Shown piece by piece: positions 1 to 8,878 of a stretch of DNA of 64,000 nucleotides. Origin of the DNA: Ignavibacteriales bacterium (GTDB lineage: Bacteria; Bacteroidota; Ignavibacteria; Ignavibacteriales; Ignavibacteriaceae); NCBI GenBank assembly GCA_020061995.1, contig JAGUXE010000275.1:4676-68675 (forward strand). The letters are read 5' to 3'. Below the pieces are notes generated by a model. That model worked only from the letters and a program-made list of their open reading frames with translations, searched no databases and was not told the origin of the DNA. The position numbers and the translations under genes are program-made. Within the stretch, counting starts at the first letter, position 1; the number at the start of each line of letters is the position of its first letter.

Positions 1-314
1 GGCTTTTGACCTCTTAAAGTGCGAAAAAAGAGAGGTAAAGCTTGAACCAATTCTTCATTATTCATTATGTCATGAGGAATTTTCCCTTTTTCTAATGCAG
101 CAAAGTCAAAGAATTTGAACCAAGCAGCTTCGCCTTTTACAAGTCCCAATTGAGAAGCCCATTCTTCAAGAGTATTTTCATCATTTGGCGGTGGAAATTT
201 ACCGCGTTCGATCTTACTCCAATTTGAAGGGTCATGCTCAAATTTTTTGCAGAAATCTCTTAATGTAAGATTTTGTTTTAACCTTAGTTCTTTTACGTAT
301 TCACCGAACGACAT
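1..314 (-). CDS. XRE-family helix-turn-helix regulator (3' end off the window)
   Basis: The reading frame starts at an ATG at 314 and runs leftward past base 1, so only about 104 N-terminal residues are visible. It begins MSFGEYVKELRLKQNLTLRD and continues with a Cro/C1-type helix-turn-helix in roughly residues 1-45 (recognition region around DPSNWSKIERG). The second half (LEEWASQLGL, then FFDFAALEKGKIP) has no function I recognise. Such short HTH proteins are often antitoxins or autoregulators beside toxin or ImmA/IrrE genes; any partner would lie off the left edge, so this is inference. A perfect palindrome sits 18 bp upstream of the start and is a likely autoregulatory operator. Confidence 0.8.
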   Translation of the reverse strand, partial: MSFGEYVKELRLKQNLTLRDFCKKFEHDPSNWSKIERGKFPPPNDENTLEEWASQLGLVKGEAAWFKFFDFAALEKGKIPHDIMNNEELVQALPLFFRTLRGQK

Positions 315-331
315 AAATAAAGTCCTTTTTT

Positions 332-352
332 TGTGGTAGGGAAACTACCACA
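332..352. promoter_or_regulatory. Perfect palindrome, likely operator of the HTH gene
   Basis: TGTGGTAG and CTACCACA form perfect 8-bp arms around a 5-nt centre, 18 bp upstream of the HTH start. Position and symmetry fit a dimeric HTH repressor site for autoregulation. The binding protein is inferred. Confidence 0.6.
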
Positions 353-633
353 GTCAAAAACAAAAGTCAAGCCTTTTATTAATACGAATATTTACTTTTA
401 ATTAAGCCCTTGTATTTGGACTTAAGAAGCCCACATTTTTTTAATAGTAGTTCTTTTTGAGTAGAAAGAATAAAGAGTGAGTTAGCAATTCTCAATTCGT
501 CTTTTCCTAATAAAAATTTCTTTTCCGACTGTAATTATAAATTTTTGAAATTCATGAGTTATCTTTTCTTTCTCAATAACCGGAGTATTTTTTTTTGAAT
601 ATTTGTTATTTGGAATTTAGCGTACAAACTTAA
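353..633. other. AT-rich intergenic stretch with no recognisable gene
   Basis: This gap separates the HTH gene from the 3' end of the DUF262 gene. I see no ORF of substance, RNA gene, strong hairpin or clear promoter, only AT-rich sequence. Confidence 0.5.
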
Positions 634-2430
634 TTATAAGCTGAAATAATATTCTTTTATTTTTTGAGCGACTAACTTTCTTCGTTGTTCTAAAAATTCT
701 TTATAGTTGTTAAATTCCATATCATAAATGGTAGTAGGAATACAGTTTTGCTTTAGATCGATTTCAAGCTGTTCTATGGAATCGATACCGCCATACTTTA
801 GTTTTCCACCATTACATTGTTTTAGTAAATCCGAGAAATAATCTTTAGGAGCCTTATTGCCAATTTTTATATTTATTTCCGATTGCATGTAAACATAGTT
901 CGCTATTTGGTTATACTCTGCCCGCTTAAAACCATTACGTTTTAGATATTCTTTTGGGAATACATGATGAATGTCTCCCATATGAGTTATTAATTCCATA
1001 ACGGAAATATCTTTGGACAAGAATCCTTTATCATTTGTCCGCGCTTGTGATGCAAGGTAGACATTAAAAAACGGACTACTTGATACCGATGTGTCGAGAC
1101 TTTGAACGAGAGAGAAATCCCAGAAGGCATCCGAGAGTTCAGCAGATTCAATATTCTGTAATACTTCACCAAATGGTTTTGATGAAATTGTTCGTATATC
1201 AAAATCAAAAACGGATTCGGGAGAACCGGAATAGCGTCCGGTTAAGACTGACAATACAAACCATCTTCGGACGTACTTTTCTATATCTACAGAGTTATAA
1301 TTGAGTTCTCTGAGTTTTAGAAATACGATGTATGCAAAGTTCAAAGTATTTTGTGAACGGATGAGAGAAGATGAGATAAAACCGGCTGAACGAATAATCA
1401 TTACAAATCTTTTAAAATTTGTTTCATTGATAAAGTTTAAGATACCTTTTTCCAGTTTTTCAAAAGATTCTTTTGCGACTTCCTCTTCAAAGGTCCTTGT
1501 CTCAAAGTTTCTTCCGGAGAGCAAACTAACCAAATCAGAAAGACGACCACGATTGAATTGTGAAGTAAAAGCTACACGCAACAAATCAGTATAAGCCGGA
1601 TCGTAAATATCATCATTCTCATCTTTAAGCCATGCCATTTTTCTAAAATAATCAGTTGCCGTAAAATCATGATCAACATCAGAAATAATATTATAAAACT
1701 CCGGAGCTACTGCCATGTGGCAGAAGTAATCTATGCACTTGCGGATTATTGACCCATTGTATAACTCATTTGATGCAATTTTGGACATCGCAAAATCGGC
1801 TTGACTGAGAACTACACCTTGTGAATTAATACGAATAAAAATTTCAGTAACGATTTCAATATCAAGATCAGAATCAAGTTCAATAAGACCTATTTGTTTT
1901 GTGGTTAGTTTTTTTAGCATATCAAAGCGATTAAAAATTAGCTCTTGGGAAACATCAGGATTCTTTTCACAATAAGCATTAATCAATGTGAAGAGATTTG
2001 TATCGGGATGAAAAAGAATAGATATATCCGGAATCCAGTGGGTGTCCTTCTCAATAGCAGTATTGAAGACCTCGAAACGTTCTTCGATGGGATGGAATGC
2101 TATTTTGATTCGAGTTCTTTTGTAGTCTTTGTTAATTATCATTTGCCCAAGGATTGCCGCAGTTAAAGCTGTAACACGCTGCTGTCCATCAATAAGAATT
2201 TTTTTGCCTTCAGCACTATGACCACCTTTCAACCTCACATTTGGATTTTTCCAAGCGATGAGATAACCGATCGGATAACCTTGATAAAGAGAATCCATTA
2301 AATCTCTTACTTTGGATGCATCCCAAACAAAAGGTCTTTGAATTTCGGGAATGGCAATTTCACCGGATTTTACCCAAGTAAGAATTGTTTCGATGAGATG
2401 TTGATTGACGGAGTATTTTTGTGTTTTCAT
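634..2430 (-). CDS. DUF262/DUF1524 protein, GmrSD-like type IV restriction candidate
   Basis: This 598-residue protein has the DUF262 (GmrS/ParB-like) signature: [10 protein letters not shown] at residues 27-36 and DGQQRVT at 81-87, the latter being the ParB-like nucleotide-hydrolysing motif. Near the C terminus HHVFPKEYL (488-496), followed by an Asn in EYNQIANYV, matches the His-Me/HNH core of DUF1524 (GmrD). Both halves of a GmrSD-type nuclease are thus in one chain. Characterised GmrSD enzymes cut DNA with glucosylated hydroxymethylcytosine; the substrate here is unknown. It lies downstream of the restriction-methylase on the same strand, with only a 29-codon relic between, so it may be co-transcribed and act in phage defence. 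The DUF262 fold is secure; activity is inferred. Confidence 0.85.
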   Translation of the reverse strand: MKTQKYSVNQHLIETILTWVKSGEIAIPEIQRPFVWDASKVRDLMDSLYQGYPIGYLIAWKNPNVRLKGGHSAEGKKILIDGQQRVTALTAAILGQMIINKDYKRTRIKIAFHPIEERFEVFNTAIEKDTHWIPDISILFHPDTNLFTLINAYCEKNPDVSQELIFNRFDMLKKLTTKQIGLIELDSDLDIEIVTEIFIRINSQGVVLSQADFAMSKIASNELYNGSIIRKCIDYFCHMAVAPEFYNIISDVDHDFTATDYFRKMAWLKDENDDIYDPAYTDLLRVAFTSQFNRGRLSDLVSLLSGRNFETRTFEEEVAKESFEKLEKGILNFINETNFKRFVMIIRSAGFISSSLIRSQNTLNFAYIVFLKLRELNYNSVDIEKYVRRWFVLSVLTGRYSGSPESVFDFDIRTISSKPFGEVLQNIESAELSDAFWDFSLVQSLDTSVSSSPFFNVYLASQARTNDKGFLSKDISVMELITHMGDIHHVFPKEYLKRNGFKRAEYNQIANYVYMQSEINIKIGNKAPKDYFSDLLKQCNGGKLKYGGIDSIEQLEIDLKQNCIPTTIYDMEFNNYKEFLEQRRKLVAQKIKEYYFSL

Positions 2431-2440
2431 GATTGCTATG

Positions 2441-2530
2441 TTATTTAAATGATTTTTCTACGGCAACGGATTTACCCTCGAGTTCTGTTACTTTGTTTTT
2501 GGCGATGTGAAAAAGTTTGATGTCTGACAT
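2441..2530 (-). pseudogene. Truncated relic of a DUF5655-type protein (29 codons)
   Basis: A tiny ORF starting 3 bp after the restriction-methylase stop encodes MSDIKLFHIAKNKVTELEGK, then SVAVEKSFK and a stop. From memory this matches the first ~28 residues of DUF5655 / DUF91-like (NucS-related, PD-(D/E)XK-like) proteins, which begin MSDIKLF...[14 protein letters not shown] and run to about 300 residues. The nuclease core is missing and the next gene starts 10 bp downstream. It is therefore best read as the stump of a gene whose body was replaced by or deleted with the DUF262 gene. The family match is recall, not a search. Confidence 0.6.
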
Positions 2531-2533
2531 AAA

Positions 2534-5500
2534 TTAATTTTCTTTTTCCATATCTCTTGTGATTTTCATTGTTTCCACACTCACTGTGCAGACTCTCTTT
2601 AACAAATCGATAACCCGGGTTTTGTAATCTGCAAAGCGGTAACTGTTAAACTTTTCTGCAATGGTTGGATCAGTTGGTTTTTTTTCTTTGTATTGGTCGA
2701 GTATCCACTCTAAAGCGGAGCGGTTGTCAAGTTTATATTCCCAGGCTTCCTTGGGGACTCCCGACAAAAAGGTTAGTTCATCAAGTTCAATAATGCCTTT
2801 CTCTTTATCGGCTTTTAGTTTTACTTTTATCTTTGGTTGCAATGCGTAGAGCGATTCCGGTTCTTCCACTCTTGGGAGCGTTTCTTTTTGTTTCTTCGCT
2901 TCTGCTTTAATTTTATGCTCGTGTAGTTTAAGTGCAAATGGTTTTGCGGTTTCGTAGTTAATGTGTAATTCCATTAATTTTTTGCCCCACTTAGCCCACT
3001 GCCAAAAATCTTTATAAAATGGGATGCGCGGAAATTCTCTCTTTAAATTTAACTCATACTTTTTACGGTACGCCGGATTATGAAGAACTGAGTAAGTATA
3101 ATGGAAAATATCTTCTTTGCCTATTTTTTTGTCTTTGTAATTAGTACGGAATTGCTCAAGTCCCCAATCTGTTATGTTTTCTATCCGCTCGCCGGTTGAA
3201 GTGTAACGGTAAAGAGGGAGACATTGGCTATCGCCATTGAAATGAAGATCGACTAGATATTTTGATGCTAATAAGTTGAATGGTTTAGTTGTCTGATTAA
3301 TTGCAATTACAATATTTGCGCTTTCACTTTCTGGAAATATTACCGGTGTTTGATATTGCATTTCGTTTAGTTCACGAGAGTAATAAAGTTTTCTTTTATT
3401 AAAAACACGGTATTGACAATCACGTATCAACTTTTGGTCAAATTCATATTCTACATTTTTTGATAAATCATTTTTCACTGCACGAGTCCACTTAACAGAA
3501 TAATCTACATGGTTCTTAATTTCTGTTTTTGCAAATTTCTTTGAAAGTAATATTCTATCTTTATTGTAAACATTTATAAGATGCCGTACTTTATTCGAAA
3601 GATTTTCTTCTTGTCCATCATAAACCCATTCATCTCTATTTGTAACAACTCCCAATGAAAACAATTCAAACAATGCATTTATACTTTTTCCAAGTTTTAC
3701 ATTCTTACTTGCGATTGGCACTAAACTTTCAAAATCATTTTCAACCAGATTTATCCAGTTGTTATTTTTATCTGGGTTAATATTTTCAAAAGAAATAGTT
3801 TCAAATTTATGATTTCGCAGCCAGTCTAATTTTATTTCTTTTCGCCAATCATCTTCCATCGAGATGTAATGAATATTGCACTTTGTCTCTTTCGATTCCT
3901 TCTTAACTAAGAACATTATCGCAACACCGGTTTTGATACCAAAAACATTGTGTGTTGTTCCTGCAATTTTGGGATTCATGCGTACATCGCTTTTGGTATC
4001 AACAATAAAGCATTCTGTAAACTCATCTTGAATTATTTTTCTAAAACCGTCAAACGTTCTGCGGTCAATAAAACTTCTATTTGTTATAAATGCAAGCACG
4101 CCGTTCTTGTCTAATCTATCAGAAGCCCAACGGTAGAACCGTGCATACATATCATAAACTTTTGTTTTTTGGGCAGTGCTGAATCTTATGTACGTTTCTT
4201 TAATCCGTTTATCAATCGCCGGATATTCGCGGTTCTTATTATTATCATTTTCGTTTGCCTGGTTTGCGTTATACGGCGGGTTACCGATAATAACCGATAT
4301 CTTTTTACTGTTCTGCCGTTTAATCCGTTCGCTGTTTTCTGAAGTTAAACCGAAAAGTACGTGCTGCTGCCCGGTGTATTGGTTTGCGTCTGTATTATCA
4401 AGGGTATCAACAAAGCAGAGGTTTTTAAATTCTTCGTAGTAACCCATCTTCTGTTTAAAAGTAAACTCGACATTTAAGTTTGCAATGTAGTAGGGAAGTA
4501 TGGCAACTTCATTTGCATGGATTTCGTTGGTGTATTTGTAAGCTAAATTCTGTTTTGGAATGTGATCAATAATTGAAGTGATAAAAGTTCCGGTTCCCGT
4601 TGCGGGATCCAAAATTTCAACATTTTTATCCGCGAGCGTTTTTCCAAAATGTTTATGCAGAAGGTAATCGGTACTCTCAATCATAAATTGAACAATTTCA
4701 TTTGGAGTGTACACAACGCCAAGTCTATCTGCGGCTTTCGGGTTATAGACTTTATAAAAATTCTCGTAAAGTACTTTTAAGAATTTCTGTTTTTCGTGAT
4801 GATCTGTAATACCGGAAGCGGCGGCGTTAATTGCGTCGTAATAATGCTCAATGTTCCCCATTAAGTTTTTAAGTTCAGAAAAAGTAAAGAGAATCTCGAT
4901 AAGTTTTCCAAGTTCACGGGCAATATTATTATGGCGGTGAAATTCGGGGTCGTCAAATATTTTATTAAAAATATCGCTTGTTAAAATATGCTGAATCATC
5001 ATTTCGCGGATGTCGGCTTCGGTTATTTCGGGATTAATTTCCGCTTTACAAAGTTCAAGGAAAACTTTGTTTGCTTCAATAAAGTTATTGTTCTTTATAC
5101 GGGTTTCATCAATCTTTTTGCGTAGTGTTTCCACAATTGCCGGAATATCTGCTTTGAATTTCTCCATTGCATCTTCAAACTTAAAGATGGTTTCGCTCTT
5201 GAAGGAAATAAAAGTAGAAATGATTTCGTGGAGTTTCTCTGCATCACGCACCGGTACACGGCTGACTTCGATATTTCTCTGGTAAAGGACTGCGGTGTTC
5301 GTATCTTCAAAAAGAATATTGTTGAACGGATAACCTTTTCTTAACTTTGCGTCAATCTCATCATCAATTGTATCTTTTTCATCTTTGCTTTCCCAAAGAC
5401 CAATATCAAGCCCGAATAAGTTTTTAACAATTCCATCGGGATAAACTTTTTTCCCATTCGTTCCTATGCAAAACACTTCAGGGATCACTTCATAGTTTTG

Positions 5501-5626
5501 TTTTCTTGCGTAGTCATTAAGCAATATCCAAAAGGACATCCGCACGCTTTGTTCATTTGTAGATTTGCCGAACTGGATCGCCCGGTCGAGGTTGTTATAA
5601 TACTGATTGATTAATACACGAGACAT
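2534..5626 (-). CDS. Type ISP-like restriction-modification protein (nuclease-methylase, no helicase)
   Basis: This 1030-residue protein combines restriction and N6-adenine methylation. An N-terminal PD-(D/E)XK motif is visible (P63-D64 ... E79-S-K81 in a YPDGIV...GLWESKD context). The methylase has the SAM motif DPATGTGTF starting at D340 and the catalytic NPPY at 449-452. The C-terminal third, with YRVFNKRKLYYS, LASKYLVDLHFNGDSQ and FYKDFWQWAKWGKKL, resembles the specificity region of type ISP enzymes. Classical type ISP enzymes (LlaGI/LlaBIII) are about 1.5-fold longer and contain a helicase/translocase; no Walker A or helicase motifs are seen here, so this is a shorter, type IIG/ISP-like form. 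It sits between tRNA-Arg and the DUF262 gene and looks like part of a defence island. The target site is unknown. Confidence 0.85.
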   Translation of the reverse strand: MSRVLINQYYNNLDRAIQFGKSTNEQSVRMSFWILLNDYARKQNYEVIPEVFCIGTNGKKVYPDGIVKNLFGLDIGLWESKDEKDTIDDEIDAKLRKGYPFNNILFEDTNTAVLYQRNIEVSRVPVRDAEKLHEIISTFISFKSETIFKFEDAMEKFKADIPAIVETLRKKIDETRIKNNNFIEANKVFLELCKAEINPEITEADIREMMIQHILTSDIFNKIFDDPEFHRHNNIARELGKLIEILFTFSELKNLMGNIEHYYDAINAAASGITDHHEKQKFLKVLYENFYKVYNPKAADRLGVVYTPNEIVQFMIESTDYLLHKHFGKTLADKNVEILDPATGTGTFITSIIDHIPKQNLAYKYTNEIHANEVAILPYYIANLNVEFTFKQKMGYYEEFKNLCFVDTLDNTDANQYTGQQHVLFGLTSENSERIKRQNSKKISVIIGNPPYNANQANENDNNKNREYPAIDKRIKETYIRFSTAQKTKVYDMYARFYRWASDRLDKNGVLAFITNRSFIDRRTFDGFRKIIQDEFTECFIVDTKSDVRMNPKIAGTTHNVFGIKTGVAIMFLVKKESKETKCNIHYISMEDDWRKEIKLDWLRNHKFETISFENINPDKNNNWINLVENDFESLVPIASKNVKLGKSINALFELFSLGVVTNRDEWVYDGQEENLSNKVRHLINVYNKDRILLSKKFAKTEIKNHVDYSVKWTRAVKNDLSKNVEYEFDQKLIRDCQYRVFNKRKLYYSRELNEMQYQTPVIFPESESANIVIAINQTTKPFNLLASKYLVDLHFNGDSQCLPLYRYTSTGERIENITDWGLEQFRTNYKDKKIGKEDIFHYTYSVLHNPAYRKKYELNLKREFPRIPFYKDFWQWAKWGKKLMELHINYETAKPFALKLHEHKIKAEAKKQKETLPRVEEPESLYALQPKIKVKLKADKEKGIIELDELTFLSGVPKEAWEYKLDNRSALEWILDQYKEKKPTDPTIAEKFNSYRFADYKTRVIDLLKRVCTVSVETMKITRDMEKEN

Positions 5627-5765
5627 TTATGCGCCCCCTGGAAAGTTCTATCGTTAGATTTGAATTCAGGCATAAAATAAATTATCCGAAACTTGAAAAG
5701 AATAGTTTACTTATTATTTAATCGAATTCTCAAAAGTCGAAAGTTCGAACCTTCGGCTTGATGTG

Positions 5766-5840
5766 TACCCCCGAGAGGATTCGAACCTCCGACCAATAGT
5801 TTAGGAAACTACTGCTCTATCCATACTGAGCTACGGGGGC
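5766..5840 (-). tRNA. tRNA-Arg (anticodon CCT)
   Basis: The minus strand folds into a complete cloverleaf: acceptor GCCCCCG paired with CGGGGGT, D stem GCTC/GAGC, anticodon stem GTAGT/ACTAT with loop TTCCTAA (anticodon CCT), and T arm GGAGG-TTCGAAT-CCTCT. CCA is not encoded. The 3' end faces the restriction block, the usual side for tRNA-directed integration. Confidence 0.95.
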
Positions 5841-5913
5841 ATGAATATTTACTAATTGAAAAATAAAGAATAGTCGACTTAAAGTCATCACTCTTGGTAG
5901 GATGTAGAAATAT

Positions 5914-6258
5914 TTATTTCTCTATCAATGATATAGTTTCAACTTTTTCTTTAGTCATCAAACCGTCGGTTTTAGCCTCGCGAAAAAATCCTTTAATCTG
6001 AATAATGAATGAATCTATTTTTTCGGTAGTATCAACTATTTCGATGATTATTGGTAGATCTTCAGAGAGACGCAAAATCTTTGCAGTATGTATTAAACTT
6101 GCTTTTCCAAACCCCATAATCCCTTTATAAGCAGTGGCTCCGATGATTCCGGCTTTGCGTGCTTCGACTACAATTTTTTCGTAGAGAGGAATACCATGCA
6201 GTTGATCAGATTCTCCAAGAAAAATTCTTAGTAACGTTCCTCTCGATTCAACTTCCAT
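5914..6258 (-). CDS. DUF190 family protein (PII-like fold)
   Basis: This 114-residue protein fits DUF190 (core KIVVEARKAGIIGATAYKGIMGFG; later LPIIIEIVDTTEKI). The family has a PII-like ferredoxin fold and is often encoded beside crcB; its molecular role is not established, and a regulatory or ligand-sensing role is usually suggested. It begins 9 bp after the crcB stop with a strong Shine-Dalgarno (AGGAGG just upstream), so it is the last gene of the YjbH-like/crcB/DUF190 unit. Confidence 0.9.
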   Translation of the reverse strand: MEVESRGTLLRIFLGESDQLHGIPLYEKIVVEARKAGIIGATAYKGIMGFGKASLIHTAKILRLSEDLPIIIEIVDTTEKIDSFIIQIKGFFREAKTDGLMTKEKVETISLIEK

Positions 6259-6267
6259 AACTTCCTC

Positions 6268-6654
6268 CTATAATTTAAATAACCAGTAGGCAATGATAAT
6301 TCCTAATAAACTTAAAACTACATTCAGAAAAATATTTAATGAAGCAAGCAAAAACTGAGCATTATTCAACAAAGCTAAAGTTTCATAACTAAATGTTGAA
6401 AAGGTGGTAAAGCCGCCGCAAAAACCTATTGTAAGTAAAAGTCGGAATGAAGGAGAAATAAATCCCCGTTGATCAAAATAAAAAATTATTACACCAAGTA
6501 AGAAACTACCAATTATATTTATTGAAAGAGTTCCGTAAGGGAAAAAGGGATTAAAAAACTTCTGAACAAGATTTGCGAGCCAATATCTGGCTACACCTCC
6601 GAATGCTGCTCCAATGAATACGAATAAGTAGTTATTGAAAGAAACAGCGTTCAT
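6268..6654 (-). CDS. crcB: Fluoride channel/exporter CrcB (Fluc)
   Basis: This 128-residue membrane protein has the Fluc hallmarks: GGVARYWL in the first helix, GTLSINIIGSFLLG in the second, and GFCGGFTTFSTFSYE with the Phe/Thr-rich permeation track in the third, then a fourth hydrophobic segment. Fluc proteins are dual-topology dimers that let fluoride leave the cytoplasm. The start ATG overlaps the stop of the upstream barrel gene by one base (TGATG), so it is translationally coupled. I see no fluoride riboswitch in the short leader of the operon. Confidence 0.95.
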   Translation of the reverse strand: MNAVSFNNYLFVFIGAAFGGVARYWLANLVQKFFNPFFPYGTLSINIIGSFLLGVIIFYFDQRGFISPSFRLLLTIGFCGGFTTFSTFSYETLALLNNAQFLLASLNIFLNVVLSLLGIIIAYWLFKL

Positions 6655-7424
6655 CAGATACTTTGAATATATTCCAATTTGAATGCTCGATCAGCAGAGC
6701 CGGGACTCCATTTTTTATTACTGAGAAGATCTCTTAAATCAACACCAAGCGTAAAACCTTCAGCCATTGCCCAACGCATGCCAACATTCAGATAACCATC
6801 GCCTCTTCCGAACATTTTACTTTTATTATCGTTAAATGCAAAATCATATTCCATTAGAAAGGAAACTCTCTTACCGATAGTTTTTTCAACTCCAACCATT
6901 ATATTGGCAAAGTTATCGCCGTCTTTATGCTCAAGTGAATAGTTCAAAACACCATGTAAACTTAAGTATCCAAGAAAACTGAAATTCTTTGAAGCAGCAG
7001 CAAAAAATCCGGGTGATTTTAAATCGTACCTGCTTGATGAGTCAAAATATTCTCCCTTCCCTTGTGAATCAAATCCAAGGGTGAATGTGGGATATGAAAC
7101 AGATTCGTCAAATACTCTGAAACGGAAATTTACGGCAGGAAGCTTATACCATTTCGGCATACCTGAACCGACTAAATTACTTCCACCGTATGAAATACCA
7201 AAACTAATATTTTCAAAAGCACCGACTTCAATTTTGCTTATAAGTACTCCGGCAGCCATCAAATCAGATGTTACTGATACATTTCCTTTTTGTAAAATTC
7301 CGGCGGTTGGTAAATCGACTAAATTTCTGTACTCATATTTTGCTCCTTCTCCGGCAGAACCCTGTCCGAAAATAATAGGTGCAAATAGTAGTGTTAACGA
7401 TATGGTAAGTATTTTTATTTTCAT
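6654..7424 (-). CDS. YjbH-like outer-membrane beta-barrel protein
   Basis: This 256-residue protein starts with a signal peptide (MKIKILTISLTLLFAPIIFG, cleavage near GQ). The rest is built of alternating, aromatic-rich segments typical of small outer-membrane barrels. The LVDLPTAGILQKGNVSV region, then KIEVGAFENISFGISYGG and VNFRFRVFDES, resemble the YjbH/'exopolysaccharide biosynthesis' barrel family; the match is moderate. It is first in a three-gene unit with crcB and DUF190 and has a good Bacteroidota-type promoter 47 bp upstream. Whether the barrel is connected with fluoride export or merely co-transcribed is unknown. Confidence 0.7.
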   Translation of the reverse strand: MKIKILTISLTLLFAPIIFGQGSAGEGAKYEYRNLVDLPTAGILQKGNVSVTSDLMAAGVLISKIEVGAFENISFGISYGGSNLVGSGMPKWYKLPAVNFRFRVFDESVSYPTFTLGFDSQGKGEYFDSSSRYDLKSPGFFAAASKNFSFLGYLSLHGVLNYSLEHKDGDNFANIMVGVEKTIGKRVSFLMEYDFAFNDNKSKMFGRGDGYLNVGMRWAMAEGFTLGVDLRDLLSNKKWSPGSADRAFKLEYIQSI

Positions 7425-7470
7425 TTGACTTTTATGGTTGTTTCAGAATAAACCACTTAAATAATTTATG

Positions 7471-7500
7471 CAAATATAAACAATTGAGTTCATTCAACAA
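7471..7500 (-). promoter_or_regulatory. Bacteroidota-type promoter of the YjbH-like/crcB/DUF190 unit
   Basis: Read on the minus strand, TTGTTG lies 16 bp before TATATTTG, matching the primary-sigma consensus TTTG-N~19-TAnnTTTG of Bacteroidota-like bacteria. The -7 box ends 47 bp before the barrel gene start. Confidence 0.5.
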
Positions 7501-7510
7501 GCGATCATTT

Positions 7511-7906
7511 TCAATTTACAAGCATTGCAAAATTTGGTTCTATAATTATTTCAAACGATGTCGGCAATAATGAATATTCAGATTTTGCATAGATGATAAC
7601 TTTACCGGTTTTACTTCTTGCCCTAAGTTTTAATCTCCCTGACTCATAATCATTTATTAAAACATCGACTAATTCTATTCCTTCACGGATTTCATATTTT
7701 GTATTTGATTTTCTGAAAGGAGCTCTCATCCCCAGAGCATTGACCGGGATTGCATTAATAATAAAAGTTGATTGATCATCGGCAAAAAGTTTTGAACAAC
7801 TCTGCTCAAATGTAACTTCATATATGGAGAAGATATAATGGTGGATTGCAAGCAGCAATAGCAAGCCCAAACTAACAGCGATTAAAATAATAAAACTCTT
7901 ATCCAT
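7511..7906 (-). CDS. Small membrane-anchored protein of unknown function
   Basis: I chose the ATG at 7906 (131 residues, MDKSFIILIAVSLGLLLLLA), which falls directly after the stop of the ATP-grasp gene. A longer frame from 7954 would overlap that gene by 47 bp. Residues 4-22 form one membrane helix; the remaining ~105 residues are predicted outside the cytoplasm and end in a beta-rich stretch (GRLKLRARSKTGKVIIYAKSE), possibly Ig-like. I do not recognise the family. The close spacing suggests co-expression with the ATP-grasp enzyme. Confidence 0.6.
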   Translation of the reverse strand: MDKSFIILIAVSLGLLLLLAIHHYIFSIYEVTFEQSCSKLFADDQSTFIINAIPVNALGMRAPFRKSNTKYEIREGIELVDVLINDYESGRLKLRARSKTGKVIIYAKSEYSLLPTSFEIIIEPNFAMLVN

Positions 7907-7907
7907 A

Positions 7908-8828
7908 TTATAATAATCGGTTTCTCTTTTTAAGTTGAATAACATTTTTAGCAAGATTATTAATTATCTTTTCAACTATTAAATCGGGAACTCCATCTTT
8001 ATGTTTTGATTTCAACCGCATATCGCATTGATCATTAACATAATCAATAACTATGAAGTCATCATTATCCGTTAAGACAATCTCCGTTGAAAAGAAATCG
8101 AGTGAGGTAACTTTTGCAATAGTTTTGGTAATGGTAAATAACTTTTTTAATCCATACTCATCAATCTGTTTTGGAGTAAGTAATTCATACAGATGAGTTT
8201 GATCATCCCACCAAACAGGAATAGCCTCGCCAAAAGCCCAGAAAGTTCTGAACCATGCTCGATTTCCATTTAACATTTTCGGAAATATTTTTTCTTGAAG
8301 AAGATATTTATCATCTGAGTTTGTTGCGCGCTCCTCAAGAACCTGACGCAATGTTTCCGCACCGGTAACCACTCCTACTCCTCCGCCGGTTGTATTACAA
8401 GGTTTGATAATAAAGGGTCTGCCAAGCTTTCTCAAATCATTTATGGAGAGAAATATCTCTTCAAAATGATTATAAGGAGGGATGATAATTGAATAGGGGA
8501 CATTTAATCCTGCCGTAATAAATTCAAGATGCATATTTGCTTTGTCGATTGCATGTGTAACTTTGTCGTACTGATTGAAAAAATGAGTTCCTCGCTTTCG
8601 TAGAAGATTTCCCATTGCTCCAAATTCATCTTCAACATCCCAAGCTCTATCCAAATAGAAATAGAAATGAAGTTTTTTAGTGGTTACTTTATGCCGAACC
8701 TCTTTAAAGTTGTTATAACTTATTCTGAATGTAGAAATTTTGTTTCGTGCAAGAATAGTTTCAAGATGATTCATGAAATCATCATCAAACTCCCAGACAT
8801 AAGCTAAACCGATATCGAATATTTCCAT
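7908..8828 (-). CDS. ATP-grasp domain protein (RimK-like)
   Basis: This 306-residue protein has an ATP-grasp domain. FIIKPCNTTGGGVGVV (139-154) is the ATP-binding lysine and glycine loop, LLQEKI (176-181) the adenine-contacting strand, and DFFSTEIVLT with FIVIDYVNDQCDMR (244-271) supplies the metal-binding Glu249 and Asn265. ATP-grasp enzymes join a carboxylate to an amine or thiol through an acyl-phosphate; RimK-like members add amino acids to peptides. The substrate here cannot be inferred. The N-terminal ~90 residues form a pre-ATP-grasp domain. A good promoter lies just upstream. Confidence 0.8.
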   Translation of the reverse strand: MEIFDIGLAYVWEFDDDFMNHLETILARNKISTFRISYNNFKEVRHKVTTKKLHFYFYLDRAWDVEDEFGAMGNLLRKRGTHFFNQYDKVTHAIDKANMHLEFITAGLNVPYSIIIPPYNHFEEIFLSINDLRKLGRPFIIKPCNTTGGGVGVVTGAETLRQVLEERATNSDDKYLLQEKIFPKMLNGNRAWFRTFWAFGEAIPVWWDDQTHLYELLTPKQIDEYGLKKLFTITKTIAKVTSLDFFSTEIVLTDNDDFIVIDYVNDQCDMRLKSKHKDGVPDLIVEKIINNLAKNVIQLKKRNRLL

Positions 8829-8846
8829 AATAGATTAATGTTTTTA

Positions 8847-8878
8847 CAAAGATAGTTTTCATTTACGAATTCAGCAAA
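8847..8878 (-). promoter_or_regulatory. Bacteroidota-type promoter of the ATP-grasp gene
   Basis: On the minus strand TTTG (8875-8878) is followed after 20 bp by TATCTTTG (8847-8854), an exact TAnnTTTG -7 box, 18 bp upstream of the gene's ATG. The short leader suggests transcription starts only a few bases before the coding region. Confidence 0.6.

Noticed and set aside
5627..5765. Attachment-site duplication of the tRNA-Arg 3' end
   Set aside because: No second copy of the tRNA 3' sequence is present in 1-5765.
7425..7510. Fluoride riboswitch of the crcB operon
   Set aside because: The leader is under 60 nt after the predicted promoter and shows no conserved crcB-motif elements.
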